Source: Agrobacterium cucumeris
GTDB lineage: Bacteria > Pseudomonadota > Alphaproteobacteria > Rhizobiales > Rhizobiaceae
Reading direction: 5' to 3'
NCBI RefSeq assembly: GCF_030036535.1
Contig: NZ_CP080388.1
Coordinates: 1,240,001-1,304,000, forward strand
DNA: 64,000 nucleotides
The translations under genes were made by a program, and so were the position numbers. Below are positions 54,882 to 64,000 of this stretch, piece by piece. The notes under the pieces were generated by a model. The model did not search any database. It saw only the letters and a list, made by a program, of their open reading frames with translations, and was not told where the DNA came from. Numbering within the stretch: the stretch's first letter is position 1; each line of letters begins with the position of its first letter.

Positions 54882-56492
54882 CTAGGGTGCCAGTTCCGCC
54901 GAAAACGCCGATTTGATGAGTGTTTCGGTATATTCAGCGGCTGGCCTGTTGAATATGTCGTCGGTTTCTCCCTCTTCCACGATCGTCCCGTTTTTCATGA
55001 CAATGACGTAGTCCGAAATGGCCTTGATGACAGAGAGATCGTGGCTGATGAAGATGTAGGAAAGGCTGTGCGTCTTCTGCAAATCACGTAGCAGGTCGAT
55101 AACCTGTCCTTGAACGGACCGGTCCAGCGCAGAGGTAGGTTCATCGAGAATGACGACATCCGGCTTGAGGATGATCGCACGGGCAATTGCGATACGCTGG
55201 CGTTGCCCGCCTGAAAACTCGTGCGGGTAGCGGTTGCGGGTGGCTGGATCGAGACCGACTTCTTTCAGTGCTTCGATAGCCCTTTTGTCCCGCTCCGCAC
55301 GGCTCAAGCGTTGCTCATGCACGAACAGACCTTCAGTGATTATCTCTCCGACCGTCTGTCTTGGCGAAAGCGAACCATAGGGATCCTGAAACACAAGCTG
55401 CAAATGCCGCCGCAATGGCCGCATGGCCTTTCGGTCAAGGTCACTGATTTCCGTCTCGCCAAAGAAAATGCGGCCCTTGGAATGGGCAAGGCGTAGAAGC
55501 GCGCGACCGAGGGTGGATTTGCCTGATCCGGACTCACCGACGATGCCGATGGTTTGTCCCTGGCGAAGGCTGAGATTGACGTCGTCGACAGCCCGAAACT
55601 TGCTCGACTTCGACAGGAAACCACCCGGAATTTTATAATCGACCGTCACGTTCCGCCCGGAGAGAACGACAGGCGCCTCTTTGCCGACTGGCGACTTGTG
55701 CCCGCTGGGTTCTGCATCGAGAAGCATCCTGGTGTAGTCAGCCTGCGGGCGATCGAAGATATCTTCCGTCGTGCCGGATTCGACGATTTCCCCGCGGCGC
55801 ATAACCGCGACGCGATCGGCAAAATGGCGGACAACGCCGAGATCATGCGTGATCAGGACGACGGCCATGCCGAAGCGTTTCTGCAATGACTTCAGAAGGT
55901 CGAGGATCTGTGCCTGGATCGTCACGTCGAGCGCCGTGGTCGGTTCATCCGCAATCAAGATGTCCGGCTCGTTTGCGAGAGCCATGGCAATCATGGCGCG
56001 CTGGCGCTGACCGCCGGAAAGTTCATGCGGGTAGCTGTCTATGCGCCGCTCCGGCTCAGGAATTCCCACGAGCTTCAGGAGTTCGAGAACGCGGGCACGC
56101 GCCTCCTTTTTGCTGCCACCCCTGTGGTGAATGATCGGTTCGGCGATTTGCGCGCCGATCCTGTAGAGAGGATCGAGCGAAGTCATCGGTTCCTGGAAAA
56201 TCATGGTGATTTTCGCACCCCGGATATTGTTGAGCTCGTTGACCGGCAGGCCGATCAACTCGCGTCCACGATATTTTGCCGAACCCTCGATAATGCCGTT
56301 GGATGCAAGCAGTCCCATGATGCCCATCATGGTCTGGCTTTTGCCGGAACCGGATTCTCCGACGACGGCAAGCGTTTCCCCCTGTTTGACGTCGAGATCG
56401 ATGCCCTTGACGGCACTCACCGTGCCGTCAGGCGTCGTGAAGTCAACTTTGAGATTGCGGACGGTGAGGATGGTTTCAGATGTCGTATTCAT
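54882..56492 (-). CDS. oligopeptide-type ABC transporter ATPase, fused OppD-OppF
   Basis: This 536-residue protein is a tandem of two ATPase domains. The N-terminal one (OppD-like) has [36 protein letters not shown]. The C-terminal one (OppF-like) has [36 protein letters not shown]. Both are intact. In E. coli Opp these are separate proteins; fusions of this type are common in rhizobia and in GsiA. It is the last gene of a minus-strand operon after OppA, OppB and OppC, one base after OppC. The start at 56492 is preferred. Confidence 0.92.
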   Translation of the reverse strand: MNTTSETILTVRNLKVDFTTPDGTVSAVKGIDLDVKQGETLAVVGESGSGKSQTMMGIMGLLASNGIIEGSAKYRGRELIGLPVNELNNIRGAKITMIFQEPMTSLDPLYRIGAQIAEPIIHHRGGSKKEARARVLELLKLVGIPEPERRIDSYPHELSGGQRQRAMIAMALANEPDILIADEPTTALDVTIQAQILDLLKSLQKRFGMAVVLITHDLGVVRHFADRVAVMRRGEIVESGTTEDIFDRPQADYTRMLLDAEPSGHKSPVGKEAPVVLSGRNVTVDYKIPGGFLSKSSKFRAVDDVNLSLRQGQTIGIVGESGSGKSTLGRALLRLAHSKGRIFFGETEISDLDRKAMRPLRRHLQLVFQDPYGSLSPRQTVGEIITEGLFVHEQRLSRAERDKRAIEALKEVGLDPATRNRYPHEFSGGQRQRIAIARAIILKPDVVILDEPTSALDRSVQGQVIDLLRDLQKTHSLSYIFISHDLSVIKAISDYVIVMKNGTIVEEGETDDIFNRPAAEYTETLIKSAFSAELAP

Positions 56493-56493
56493 G

Positions 56494-57624
56494 TCAACGA
56501 TCCTTGGGATCGAGTGCATCACGCAACCCGTCACCCACGAAATTCAGCGAAAACAGGGTCAGCACGAAGAAGATCGCCGGGAATATCAGGAGCCACGGGG
56601 CTGATTGGATATTGTTGGCGCCTTCGGAAATCAGCGCGCCCCAGCTCGTAAGAGGCGCCTGCACGCCAAGGCCGAGGAAAGAGAGGAAGCTTTCCAGAAG
56701 AATGACCTTGGGTACGACGACCGTTACGAACACGACGACGGGCCCGATCGTATTGGGAATGATATGGCGGCGGATGATCTGCCAGTCGCTCAAACCCAAG
56801 GCCTGTGCGGCGCCCACAAATTCCCGCCGCTTCAGGGCAAGCGTCTGGCCACGAACGATACGCGCCATATCCAGCCATTCCACGGCACCGATGACCAGGA
56901 AGATCAGGATGAAGCTGCGGCCGAAAAACACCACCAGGACGACCACCAGAAAGACGAAGGGCAGCGAATAGAGGATTTCGACGAAACGCATCATCACATT
57001 GTCGACACGCCCACCGATATACCCCGCGGTTGCGCCGTAAAGCACGCCGATCCCGAGTGAAACGAGGCTGGCCAGAACGCCGACGGCGATCGAGATTTGC
57101 CCACCCAGCATCACGCGCGCCAGCATGTCGCGACCGTTGGAATCGGTGCCGAAGAAGAAGTACTCGCGGTTGACGTCGCCTTCCAGCTTCAGCGTTCGGC
57201 CCTCATCTTCGGTGGCGACGACCTTTGTGTTTTCGAATTCGTTGGCGCGGTCGAAATAGCGTGTGGTGCGCGGGTCAATCGGGCTGCTGGAGGTGACGGT
57301 TGCCGTGAAGGTCTGCCCTTCGACTGAAAATTCCTTCAGCTCGACGCGCGCCCGGTTGGCAACGCCCTCCATCACGTCCTGCAGGTTGTTCACATCCGGG
57401 CGTGGCTCAAGGCTCGGCGGGACGGAGACATAGGACGAAAACACCTGATCATAGGTGTGCGTGAGGAAATGCGGACCGATGAACGAGAAAAGCGTGATCA
57501 GCAGCAGCATGACGGAGCCTGCCATGGCGGCTTTGTTTCGTTTGAAACGCAGGGCTGCCAGCTGGAACAGGCTTCGGCTTTTTACCAATGGTTGAGGGGC
57601 AATATTGCCGGGGATATCAGTCAT
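56494..57624 (-). CDS. oligopeptide-type ABC transporter permease (OppC)
   Basis: This 376-residue inner-membrane permease has about six helices, and a periplasmic insertion of roughly 110 residues after helix 1 (from TYDQVFSSYVSVPPSLEP to NREYFFFGTDSNGRDMLARV) that many rhizobial OppC proteins share. The EAA-type loop is EFVGAAQALGLSDWQIIRRHIIPN. It pairs with OppB; the start at 57624 overlaps the OppB end by 8 bp. Confidence 0.9.
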   Translation of the reverse strand: MTDIPGNIAPQPLVKSRSLFQLAALRFKRNKAAMAGSVMLLLITLFSFIGPHFLTHTYDQVFSSYVSVPPSLEPRPDVNNLQDVMEGVANRARVELKEFSVEGQTFTATVTSSSPIDPRTTRYFDRANEFENTKVVATEDEGRTLKLEGDVNREYFFFGTDSNGRDMLARVMLGGQISIAVGVLASLVSLGIGVLYGATAGYIGGRVDNVMMRFVEILYSLPFVFLVVVLVVFFGRSFILIFLVIGAVEWLDMARIVRGQTLALKRREFVGAAQALGLSDWQIIRRHIIPNTIGPVVVFVTVVVPKVILLESFLSFLGLGVQAPLTSWGALISEGANNIQSAPWLLIFPAIFFVLTLFSLNFVGDGLRDALDPKDR

Positions 57625-58540
57625 GTCTGACCCTCGGATCGAGCAGGCCGTAGAGAATATCGACCACGAGATTGAACAGGATGACAAAAATGGCGACGAG
57701 AACGACGGTTCCCATCACCAAGGTATAGTCACGATTGATCGCGCCGAGAACGAAGTAGCGGCCGACACCCGGAATAGTGAAGATCGTCTCGATGACCGCC
57801 GAACCCGTCAACAGCGCCGCGGCGCACGGAGCCAGATAGGAAACGACCGGAAGCATCGCCGCACGCATGGCGTGGAATACCACCACGTTGCGCGCCGGAA
57901 GGCCATAAGCCTTGGCGGTGCGAATGTGGTCCATCCGCAAAGCCTCGATCATTGCGCCGCGTGTCAGGCGCGCGATGACCGCGAGCTGCGGCAAAGCAAG
58001 CGCGATCATCGGAAGGATGAGATATCGCAGCGATCCGTCGCCCCAGCTGCCGGCGGGCAGAAGCCCGAGTATGACGGCAAAGACAAGAGTGAGAACGGGC
58101 GCCACGACGAAGTTCGGCACGGTAACGCCAACCGTCGAAATCGACATGATCGAAAAATCGAAGGCACTATTCTGTCTGAGTGCGGCCAGAGTGCCGGCAA
58201 GAACGCCGCCTACCAGCGCCAGCAAAAGAGCATAGCTGCCGAGTTCCAGCGAATAAGGCAGACCTTTGCCGATCAATTGAGCGACGGTATTGTCCTTGTA
58301 GACGTAGCTCGGGCCAAAATCGCCGGTGACGGCATTGCCGAGATAGATGAGATACTGGCGCCACAATGGTTCATCCAGATGATAGGTTCTCATCAGGTTT
58401 TCCATCGTCTGCGGCGGCAGGGGACGTTCAAGATTGAACGGACCACCCGGTGCGAAACGCATCAGGAAAAACGAAATCGTGACGACGATAAACAACGTCG
58501 GCACCGCACTCGCCAAACGGCGCAGGATAAACGAGATCAT
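57617..58540 (-). CDS. oligopeptide-type ABC transporter permease (OppB)
   Basis: This 307-residue permease begins MISFILRRLASAVPTLF, the classic OppB/DppB start. It has about six helices and the EAA loop YVRTAKAYGLPARNV-type sequence (here IRTAKAYGLPARNVVVFHAM). It overlaps OppC by 8 bp and follows OppA across a 54-bp gap with a strong hairpin. It imports peptides or related solutes. Confidence 0.9.
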   Translation of the reverse strand: MISFILRRLASAVPTLFIVVTISFFLMRFAPGGPFNLERPLPPQTMENLMRTYHLDEPLWRQYLIYLGNAVTGDFGPSYVYKDNTVAQLIGKGLPYSLELGSYALLLALVGGVLAGTLAALRQNSAFDFSIMSISTVGVTVPNFVVAPVLTLVFAVILGLLPAGSWGDGSLRYLILPMIALALPQLAVIARLTRGAMIEALRMDHIRTAKAYGLPARNVVVFHAMRAAMLPVVSYLAPCAAALLTGSAVIETIFTIPGVGRYFVLGAINRDYTLVMGTVVLVAIFVILFNLVVDILYGLLDPRVRHD

Positions 58541-58560
58541 GCTTTTTCGGGCTCCGGCAT

Positions 58561-58586
58561 GGCACGGTGGTGTGAGCCACCGTGCC
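58561..58586 (-). promoter_or_regulatory. intercistronic hairpin between oppA and oppB
   Basis: A perfect 10-bp stem GGCACGGTGG/CCACCGTGCC with loop TGTGAG starts 8 bp beyond the oppA stop. No U-tract, so probably an RNA-stability element that raises binding-protein over permease levels. Confidence 0.6.
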
Positions 58587-58594
58587 GACGCTGC

Positions 58595-60190
58595 TTATTC
58601 GGAAACGCTCAGGAAGCGGCTGAGGTGTTCGTTGGCAGCGTTGTCGGCCCAACCCTTGACACGGTTGGAAACCAGCCAGAGATCGGCCTGTGTCAGCAGC
58701 GGAGCGACCGGCTGCTCCTTCATGAGGATGGTTTCTGCCTCATGCAGCAGCTTGGAACGGGCAGCAGGATCCTTCTCGTCGTAGGACTTCTGCATCAGCG
58801 CGTCATATTCGGCGTTGTTGAACTTGGAATAGTTGAAGGTCTTGTTGGAAGATACCGAAAGCGCCAGGAAGTTTTCGGCATCGGCATAGTCGGCAACCCA
58901 ACCGGCGCGCGCCACGTTGAATTTGCCGCCTTCCTGAAGGTAGCCATAGTGCGAGGCGACGTCGAGGTTCACCAGTGACACCTTCGCGCCGAAGGTGTTC
59001 TTCCACATATCAGCGATAGCCGTCGCGACGCGTTCATGGTTCGGGTTGGTGTTGTAACGGATTTCGATGGAAAGCGGCTTGCCGCCCTCACCGTAACCAG
59101 CCTCCTTCATGAGCTTGAGGGCTTCGTCTTCCCGGTCGAGCTGCGACAGTGTGGCAAAATCGGCCTTTGCCGGCTCGCCGTAGGAATCCATGCCCGGCGG
59201 AACCATGGAGTAGGCCGGAACCTGAGAGCCGCTGTAGATCTCCTTGGCGAGGAAATCGCGGTCCACTGCCATGGAAAGCGCCTGGCGGACACGCACGTCA
59301 TTATACGGCGCTTCGCGGGTATCGAAGGTATAATAATAGGTCGCAAGCGTCGGCGAAACGTGAACCTGTTCGCCATAGGCCTTGCGCAGACGGTCGATCT
59401 GATCCGCGGAAAAGTTGTATGCGAGGTCCATTTCCTTTGCTTCGAAACGACGAACGGATGCGGCCTGGTCATCGATCGGGTAGAAGATGACCTTGTCGAT
59501 CTTGGTGTTGGATGCATCCCAGAAACTGGTGTTCTTGACGACCGTCAGGCTGTCATTGGGAACATGCGCTTCGAGCTTGTAAGCACCGTTCGAAACCATG
59601 ACGCCCGGCTTTACGAAGTTCGTGCCGTTCTTTTCGTAGCTCGCCTTGGAAATCGGCAGCGCCGTCTGGTGAGCAAGAAGCTCAAGGAAGAAAGGTGTTG
59701 AGCGCTCGAGTGTGATCTCAAGGGTCTTGTCGTCCACCGCCTTGACGCCAAGCTGGTCAACCGGAACATCGCCCTTGTTGATCTTTTCGGCGTTCTTGAT
59801 CGGGTAAAGAATATTTGCATATTTTGCGGCGGTCTTCGGATCTTCGACGCGCTGGTAGGAGAAAACAAAATCTCCGGCCGTTACCGGCGTGCCATCCGAC
59901 CACTTCGCATCCGCACGCAGTTTGAAGGTGTAGACGGTACCATCCTCAGACAGTGTCCAGCTTTCCGCCGTACCGGGAATGATCTTGCCGGCGGCATCGT
60001 AAATGGTGAGACCTTCATAAAGGTCTTTCAGGATAAAGGCTTCGATGTTGATGGAGGTCTGTGCCTGATCGAGCGTCTGCGGTTCGCCGGAGTTGCCGCG
60101 ATGCAGAACTGTTTCCGCAAGCGCGGAACTGGCGCCAATCAGAAGCGATCCTACCAGCAGAGTGGTGAGAGCTGTTGTTTTTATCGACAT
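58595..60190 (-). CDS. oligopeptide-type ABC transporter substrate-binding protein (OppA)
   Basis: This 531-residue family 5 binding protein has a signal peptide (TTLLVGSLLIGASSALA, about 25 residues) and a mature start ETVLHRGNSGEPQTLDQAQ. The family-specific pattern GTAESWTLSEDGTVYTFKLRADAKWSDGTPVTA follows, then YSRF/HYGYLQEGG. It should bind peptides, possibly opines. The start at 60190 gives the signal peptide. It is the first gene of the minus-strand Opp operon. A 239-bp leader lies upstream. Confidence 0.9.
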   Translation of the reverse strand: MSIKTTALTTLLVGSLLIGASSALAETVLHRGNSGEPQTLDQAQTSINIEAFILKDLYEGLTIYDAAGKIIPGTAESWTLSEDGTVYTFKLRADAKWSDGTPVTAGDFVFSYQRVEDPKTAAKYANILYPIKNAEKINKGDVPVDQLGVKAVDDKTLEITLERSTPFFLELLAHQTALPISKASYEKNGTNFVKPGVMVSNGAYKLEAHVPNDSLTVVKNTSFWDASNTKIDKVIFYPIDDQAASVRRFEAKEMDLAYNFSADQIDRLRKAYGEQVHVSPTLATYYYTFDTREAPYNDVRVRQALSMAVDRDFLAKEIYSGSQVPAYSMVPPGMDSYGEPAKADFATLSQLDREDEALKLMKEAGYGEGGKPLSIEIRYNTNPNHERVATAIADMWKNTFGAKVSLVNLDVASHYGYLQEGGKFNVARAGWVADYADAENFLALSVSSNKTFNYSKFNNAEYDALMQKSYDEKDPAARSKLLHEAETILMKEQPVAPLLTQADLWLVSNRVKGWADNAANEHLSRFLSVSE

Positions 60191-60429
60191 TGTTTTCTTT
60201 CCCCGTGAGTATTTTGAGTGCACAAACAAGGCCAAATTTCTCCGAAGTGCAACCACAATAAATTGTGAGTTGATGCGAAAGCCACAAGTTTCACTTAACT
60301 TGACATCTTCGCGGTAGACCCAGTGGTTTCTTATAAAACACTTTGGCTGAAGCCATCCTGCGCCAGGTTGTCCCGCAGGGAACTGCCCTCCGACGACCGA
60401 GCGGTTCATGCCGAAACCTCGTCGACGCA
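60191..60429. promoter_or_regulatory. leader/promoter region of the Opp operon
   Basis: 239 bp between the CUT1 permease end and oppA. It must contain the oppA promoter on the minus strand. I see no unambiguous -35/-10 pair, riboswitch or terminator; the two operons could be partly co-transcribed. Confidence 0.4.
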
Positions 60430-61311
60430 CTATCCCTTTATCCCGCTTGCCGCGATACTGGAGATGAACAACCTCTGCAGGCAGAGATAAAAGATCAGCA
60501 CCGGCAGGGTGATGATAGTGAGATAGGCCATGACTTCACCCCAGGGCGTATTGAGCTGGAAGAAATATTGTAGCCCCACCATTACGGGTCTGTATGTCTC
60601 GGATTGGGTAACGAGAAGCGGCCATAGGTATTGCTGGCTGTACATGACGAGGAACTTGAGGATTGCCGCCGTCGCGATGACCGGGCCGCTGAGCGGCATC
60701 ACTACCTGCGCGTAAATCCGCAGCCAGCTGGCGCCGTCGATGCGCGCCGCCTCCAGCAATTCCTTCGGCAGATCCTTGAAATATTGCACGAATAGGAAAA
60801 TCGTCAGCCCGTCTGCGATCCACGGAATGATCTGCACATGCCAGGAGTTGAGCCAGCCCCAGGTAAATCCACCGCTGCTTATCCATGGCAGATTGTTGAC
60901 TTCCAGCAGGAGTGGCACGGCAATTGTTTCAAAGGGAATGATGAGCGTGGCGAGGATGATCGAGAATAAAACATCCTTTCCGCGCCAGTTCAAAAAGGTG
61001 AAGGCGAAGGCGGCAAGCGAGCCAAAAAGCAGGGCGAGAAACACGGTAACGACCGTGACCAGAACCGAATTGAATATGAAGGTCGCAATCGGCGCCCGGG
61101 CGAAAGCTGCCGTGTAGTTTTCAAGCGAGAGATATCCCACCGGCAGGAAGGCTCGTATCGACGTCGCGTCACTCAGCAATTGGTCATTTGGTTTCAGCGA
61201 CGAGAACCCCATGAACAACAGCGGCAAAATGAAGATCGCCGCGAAGGCGAGCATGAGCACATAGTTGCCGATGAGAAAAGCGAGGCTTTTACGTTGTCCG
61301 GCCTGCATCAT
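60430..61311 (-). CDS. CUT1 sugar ABC transporter permease (MalG type)
   Basis: This 293-residue inner-membrane permease has about six helices (MMQAGQRKSLAFLIGNYVLML at the start) and the EAA loop EAARIDGASWLRIYAQVVMPLSGP. The start ATG overlaps the stop of the upstream permease (ATGATG over TGA), so the two are coupled. It forms a channel with the permease at 61308-62396. The operon has no ATPase gene. Confidence 0.9.
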   Translation of the reverse strand: MMQAGQRKSLAFLIGNYVLMLAFAAIFILPLLFMGFSSLKPNDQLLSDATSIRAFLPVGYLSLENYTAAFARAPIATFIFNSVLVTVVTVFLALLFGSLAAFAFTFLNWRGKDVLFSIILATLIIPFETIAVPLLLEVNNLPWISSGGFTWGWLNSWHVQIIPWIADGLTIFLFVQYFKDLPKELLEAARIDGASWLRIYAQVVMPLSGPVIATAAILKFLVMYSQQYLWPLLVTQSETYRPVMVGLQYFFQLNTPWGEVMAYLTIITLPVLIFYLCLQRLFISSIAASGIKG

Positions 61312-62396
61312 TGCTTCTCCCTTGTCAGGTATCGCTGGGTCAAGGAAATGCACAGAACGAGCAGGAACAGGACGACGGAGATTGCGGAGCCTGCTGCGAT
61401 GTCCTGCTGTCGATATCCTCGCTCAACGGCCTGGTAGACGATGCTCTGCGTGGAATCGCGCGGTCCGCCCTTGGTCATCACATCGATCTGCGCAAAAAGC
61501 GCAAAAGCCTGCATGGTGATGACGATGACAATCAGCACGGCTGTGTTGCGCAGCAGCGGCCAGGTTATCATGCTGAACCTCTGCCAGCGGCTCGCGCCTT
61601 CAATGTCGGCTGCCTCGTAAAGATCCGGAGAGATGGTTTGCAGGCCGGAGAGCCATATGACCATGTGGAACCCAACGCCCTGCCAGACCGACATCACCAG
61701 AATGGCCCATAAGGCGGTATCAGTTCTGCCCAGCCAGTCGATGGGCTGGAAGAGCCCGAAGCTCATGTAACTCAGGAGGCTGTTCAGGAGCCCGTTATCG
61801 GCTGCATAGATAAACCGCCAGAGCAGCGCCACCACCACCACCGACAGCACGACAGGCATGAAGTAGATCGCCCGGAAAATCGTGATGCCGGGGATCTTCT
61901 GGTTCACCAACAGGGCAAGAAACAGCGCCAGTGCAGCCTGAATCGGCGCGACGACGGCCACGAAGGAAAGCGTGTTGACAAGGGCTGTCAGGAATACGAC
62001 GTCGCTGGCCAGAATGACGATCTGGTCCTCGCCCCAGCTGAAACTCTTATATTCCCGCATCCCTTCCAGATGGGGATAGTCGGGATTGTTGCGGGTGAAA
62101 CTGCGAATTCTCGGATAGGAGACGGAACCATCCGCATCCCGGCTGATGCTGCCGTCCGCCTCTTTCTCCGGTTCGAGCGTTAGCACGCCGATACCCAGCA
62201 GCCGGGTGTAATTTTCAAGGCCGACAAACTCGGTCGGATTGGGAGACGTCAGCCGCTGGTTGGTGAAGGAAAAACCGAGCCCCAGCAGAAAGGGCGTGAT
62301 CAGGAACAGCCCGATCAGCACCATCGCCGGTGCAGCCATGAGCCAGCCCGTGACGCCGTCCCGGGTGAGTTTTCCCTTTGAAGAAAAGAACGCCAT
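61308..62396 (-). CDS. CUT1 sugar ABC transporter permease (MalF type)
   Basis: This 362-residue permease is longer than average because of a hydrophilic periplasmic segment of about 60 residues after helix 1 (around GVLTLEPEKEADGSISRD). The EAA loop is EAADIEGASRWQRFSMITWPLL. It begins 12 bp after the binding-protein gene and overlaps the next permease. The added loop is in the position of the MalF P2-type insertion, although it is shorter. Confidence 0.9.
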   Translation of the reverse strand: MAFFSSKGKLTRDGVTGWLMAAPAMVLIGLFLITPFLLGLGFSFTNQRLTSPNPTEFVGLENYTRLLGIGVLTLEPEKEADGSISRDADGSVSYPRIRSFTRNNPDYPHLEGMREYKSFSWGEDQIVILASDVVFLTALVNTLSFVAVVAPIQAALALFLALLVNQKIPGITIFRAIYFMPVVLSVVVVALLWRFIYAADNGLLNSLLSYMSFGLFQPIDWLGRTDTALWAILVMSVWQGVGFHMVIWLSGLQTISPDLYEAADIEGASRWQRFSMITWPLLRNTAVLIVIVITMQAFALFAQIDVMTKGGPRDSTQSIVYQAVERGYRQQDIAAGSAISVVLFLLVLCISLTQRYLTREKQ

Positions 62397-62408
62397 CGAT
62401 CACGACCC

Positions 62409-63677
62409 CTATTTGGGTTGGTAACCGGAATTGCGCTCAATGTTGTTGTTTATCTCATCCGTTGCATTGTCCAGCGTATCGGCAACATCCGCACCGTTGG
62501 CAATATCGGAAAGAGCCTTGGAAAAGACCGGCGAGATGAAGGCGTAAGCCGGAGTGACCGGACGCAACGTTCCCTGGCGCTTGGACAGTTCGAAGAAAAC
62601 CTCGAGCGGGCCACCCTGCTTGTAATTCTTCGTCATCTGGGCAGCCGAGGAGGTGGCCGGGATGAGGCCGACCGCATCGGAGAACTGCGCGAGATATTTG
62701 TCCTGGATGGCGAATTCGATGAAGGCGGACGCGCCTTGCGGATGCTTGCTGGTGGCCGACACACCAAACTGCCAGGATCCGGCACCGATCTTCGGTCCCT
62801 GCCCGAAATCAGGCGCTGGCAGGAACAGCAGGTCGTCGCCATATTTCTCCAGCGCCTTCACCGCAACCCAGTTGCCCATCCATTGCAAGGCGTGGCGACC
62901 TTCCAGAAAACCGGTTTCATGATCGGCAGGCGATTGTGACGTTCCGGGTGCCAGCTTCTTCTCAAACAGAGACTGCCACCATTCTCCGAACTTGACGGCA
63001 CTGTCGCCGTTGAGGAAGTTCTCGGCGGTTTGATAATCTTTCTTGTCAATCAGGCTGCCGCCGAAGCTCTCCAGAAACGGGCTGAAGGCATAGCTGTACC
63101 ATTCGGTTTTATCGGCCATGCCAAGGTCTATCGCATATTCGAACTTGCCGCCGGCCGCGATTTTCTCGAGCGCCGCATTGAACTCCTCGCCGGTCCACGG
63201 CTGTTCCAGTGTGGGAATGCGAATGCCGTTTTCATCGAGAACCGATTTGCGGGCGAAGACCGCAACGGCCGCATCCCACAGGCCGACGGAATAGAGCTTG
63301 TCTCCCCACTTGCCCACGGCGCCGGGCAGGAAATTTTCAAGCTTTGCCTCATCGATCCGCAGTGGCTGCAAATAACCCGACCACGCCCAGTTCGGCATGT
63401 TCGGCCCATCGACATCCAGAATGTCGGGCAGCTTGTTGGAAAGTGCGGCGGCGGTGACGGATTCGTTATAGGCACTCTGCGGAAACTCCTGAAGCGAGAC
63501 TCGCCAGTCTGACTGGGACGAATTGAAGTCCTCGATGATGCCGGCCAAAATCTTGCGTTCTTCAACATTGCCCGCGCCGTGATACCACATCGTCAGGTCG
63601 GTCTGCGCCAGTGCTGCAGTGGAAAAAAACATCGACAGGGCGGTGAATGCGCCCGCAAAAATGGCTTTGGTGCTCAT
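62409..63677 (-). CDS. CUT1 sugar ABC transporter substrate-binding protein
   Basis: This 422-residue periplasmic binding protein of extracellular solute-binding family 1 has a signal peptide (FAGAFTALSMFFSTAALAQ) and TMWYHGAGNVEERKILAG at the mature start. Later blocks NKLPDILDVDGPNMPNWAW and FLEGRHALQWMGNW are typical. It heads the operon with two permeases downstream. No ATPase is encoded with it. Substrate unknown; transcription likely begins in the 85 bp before the truncated LysR fragment. Confidence 0.9.
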   Translation of the reverse strand: MSTKAIFAGAFTALSMFFSTAALAQTDLTMWYHGAGNVEERKILAGIIEDFNSSQSDWRVSLQEFPQSAYNESVTAAALSNKLPDILDVDGPNMPNWAWSGYLQPLRIDEAKLENFLPGAVGKWGDKLYSVGLWDAAVAVFARKSVLDENGIRIPTLEQPWTGEEFNAALEKIAAGGKFEYAIDLGMADKTEWYSYAFSPFLESFGGSLIDKKDYQTAENFLNGDSAVKFGEWWQSLFEKKLAPGTSQSPADHETGFLEGRHALQWMGNWVAVKALEKYGDDLLFLPAPDFGQGPKIGAGSWQFGVSATSKHPQGASAFIEFAIQDKYLAQFSDAVGLIPATSSAAQMTKNYKQGGPLEVFFELSKRQGTLRPVTPAYAFISPVFSKALSDIANGADVADTLDNATDEINNNIERNSGYQPK

Positions 63678-63759
63678 GGGTGGTCCTCCTCCTGAAGAAG
63701 GGTAACTTCACCATCCAGAGATTGTTCCGAAGAAAATCAGCTGCAAAGACAAGCGCGGG

Positions 63760-64000
63760 ATGGGACCCTTGGTCGCATCGGATGATCTTATAGAAACGGA
63801 CGTTGAGGACAGGTCATGGCTTTCCAACCTCGATGTCAGGTTCGAAATAAAGCCGACGCTGCGCTTCAATCACTATACCGAAACCATCTTTGCCGCACGT
63901 GAAGGGCAGGGGCTGGCGCTTGGCTGGGGGCTTCTGGTCAAGACCTTCCTGGACGACGGGACGCTGGTGCCCTTTGATGACACCCGCATGCCTTCCGGCG
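63760..64000 (+). pseudogene. 5'-truncated LysR-family effector domain, runs off window
   Basis: A plus-strand frame from 63760 to the window edge encodes a LysR C-terminal effector-domain segment (TLRFNHYTETIFAAREGQGLALGWGLLV, then LVPFDDTRMPSG), like that of GcvA-type regulators. The frame is open upstream of 63760 but has no HTH or plausible start; the sequence before it is the leader of the sugar operon. So the DNA-binding half is missing. The 3' end is outside the window. Either a recombination joined here or it is a relic. Confidence 0.6.

Noticed and set aside
57605..58978. A 457-codon plus-strand frame opposite oppB and oppA
   Set aside because: It lies antisense to two clear ABC genes, has highly charged low-complexity composition and no ribosome site. 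It is the high-GC shadow of the permease genes.

Overview
The window is a Rhizobiaceae-like chromosome segment, probably Agrobacterium or Rhizobium. Three things suggest this: a 23S-5S-tRNA-fMet operon end, an MctSR/MctP-type monocarboxylate system, and several high-GC CUT1 and Opp-type ABC operons. It opens inside a 23S rRNA gene, followed by 5S rRNA and initiator tRNA. A short accessory stretch comes next: a DUF1963 gene broken by an in-frame amber codon, and a complete IS6-family element wedged between that gene and the next operon.

5.4-11.4 kb (minus) is a fecABCDE-type ferric-citrate uptake operon without FecIR. 11.6-21.7 kb is a carbohydrate block: an RpiR regulator, a GH38-like DUF5054 protein and a LacI repressor on minus; then, across a shared promoter region with two near-identical LacI operators, a CUT1 sugar ABC importer and a CehA/McbA PHP-domain hydrolase on plus.

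21.7-33 kb is visibly less GC-rich, sparse and decayed. Two paralogous membrane TPR proteins, both with GTG starts, flank a LuxR regulator, an IS66 relic, a collagen-like lipoprotein, a dead FhaC/ShlB two-partner-secretion transporter, a possible VirB11/CpaF ATPase relic and an ArdC-like protein with a damaged zinc motif. 33-37 kb holds mctP, a DUF3311 partner and the mctSR two-component genes.

37.3-47.2 kb is the most interesting part. A LysR regulator with two tandem HTH domains diverges from genes for a hydantoinase-type amidohydrolase, an M20 N-carbamoyl-amino-acid hydrolase, a DUF917 protein, a urocanase homologue lacking the signature Cys, an MHS-family transporter and an apparently exported histidine-ammonia-lyase homologue lacking the MIO Ala-Ser-Gly triad. 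This gene content matches, step by step, the ergothioneine degradation route known biochemically from Burkholderia sp. HME13 and Treponema denticola: lyase, thiourocanate hydratase, desulfhydrase, hydantoin-propionate hydrolase, carbamoyl-glutamate hydrolase. I propose an ergothioneine-utilisation operon with a possibly periplasmic first step.

47.4-54.6 kb has an RNase HI-like gene, a DHA2 drug exporter divergent from a TetR repressor with two operators between them, and an RND efflux pump (periplasmic adaptor plus inner-membrane pump). 54.9-63.7 kb (minus) has an Opp-type peptide importer with a fused double ATPase, and a CUT1 sugar importer without its own ATPase. The window ends in a 5'-truncated LysR fragment.
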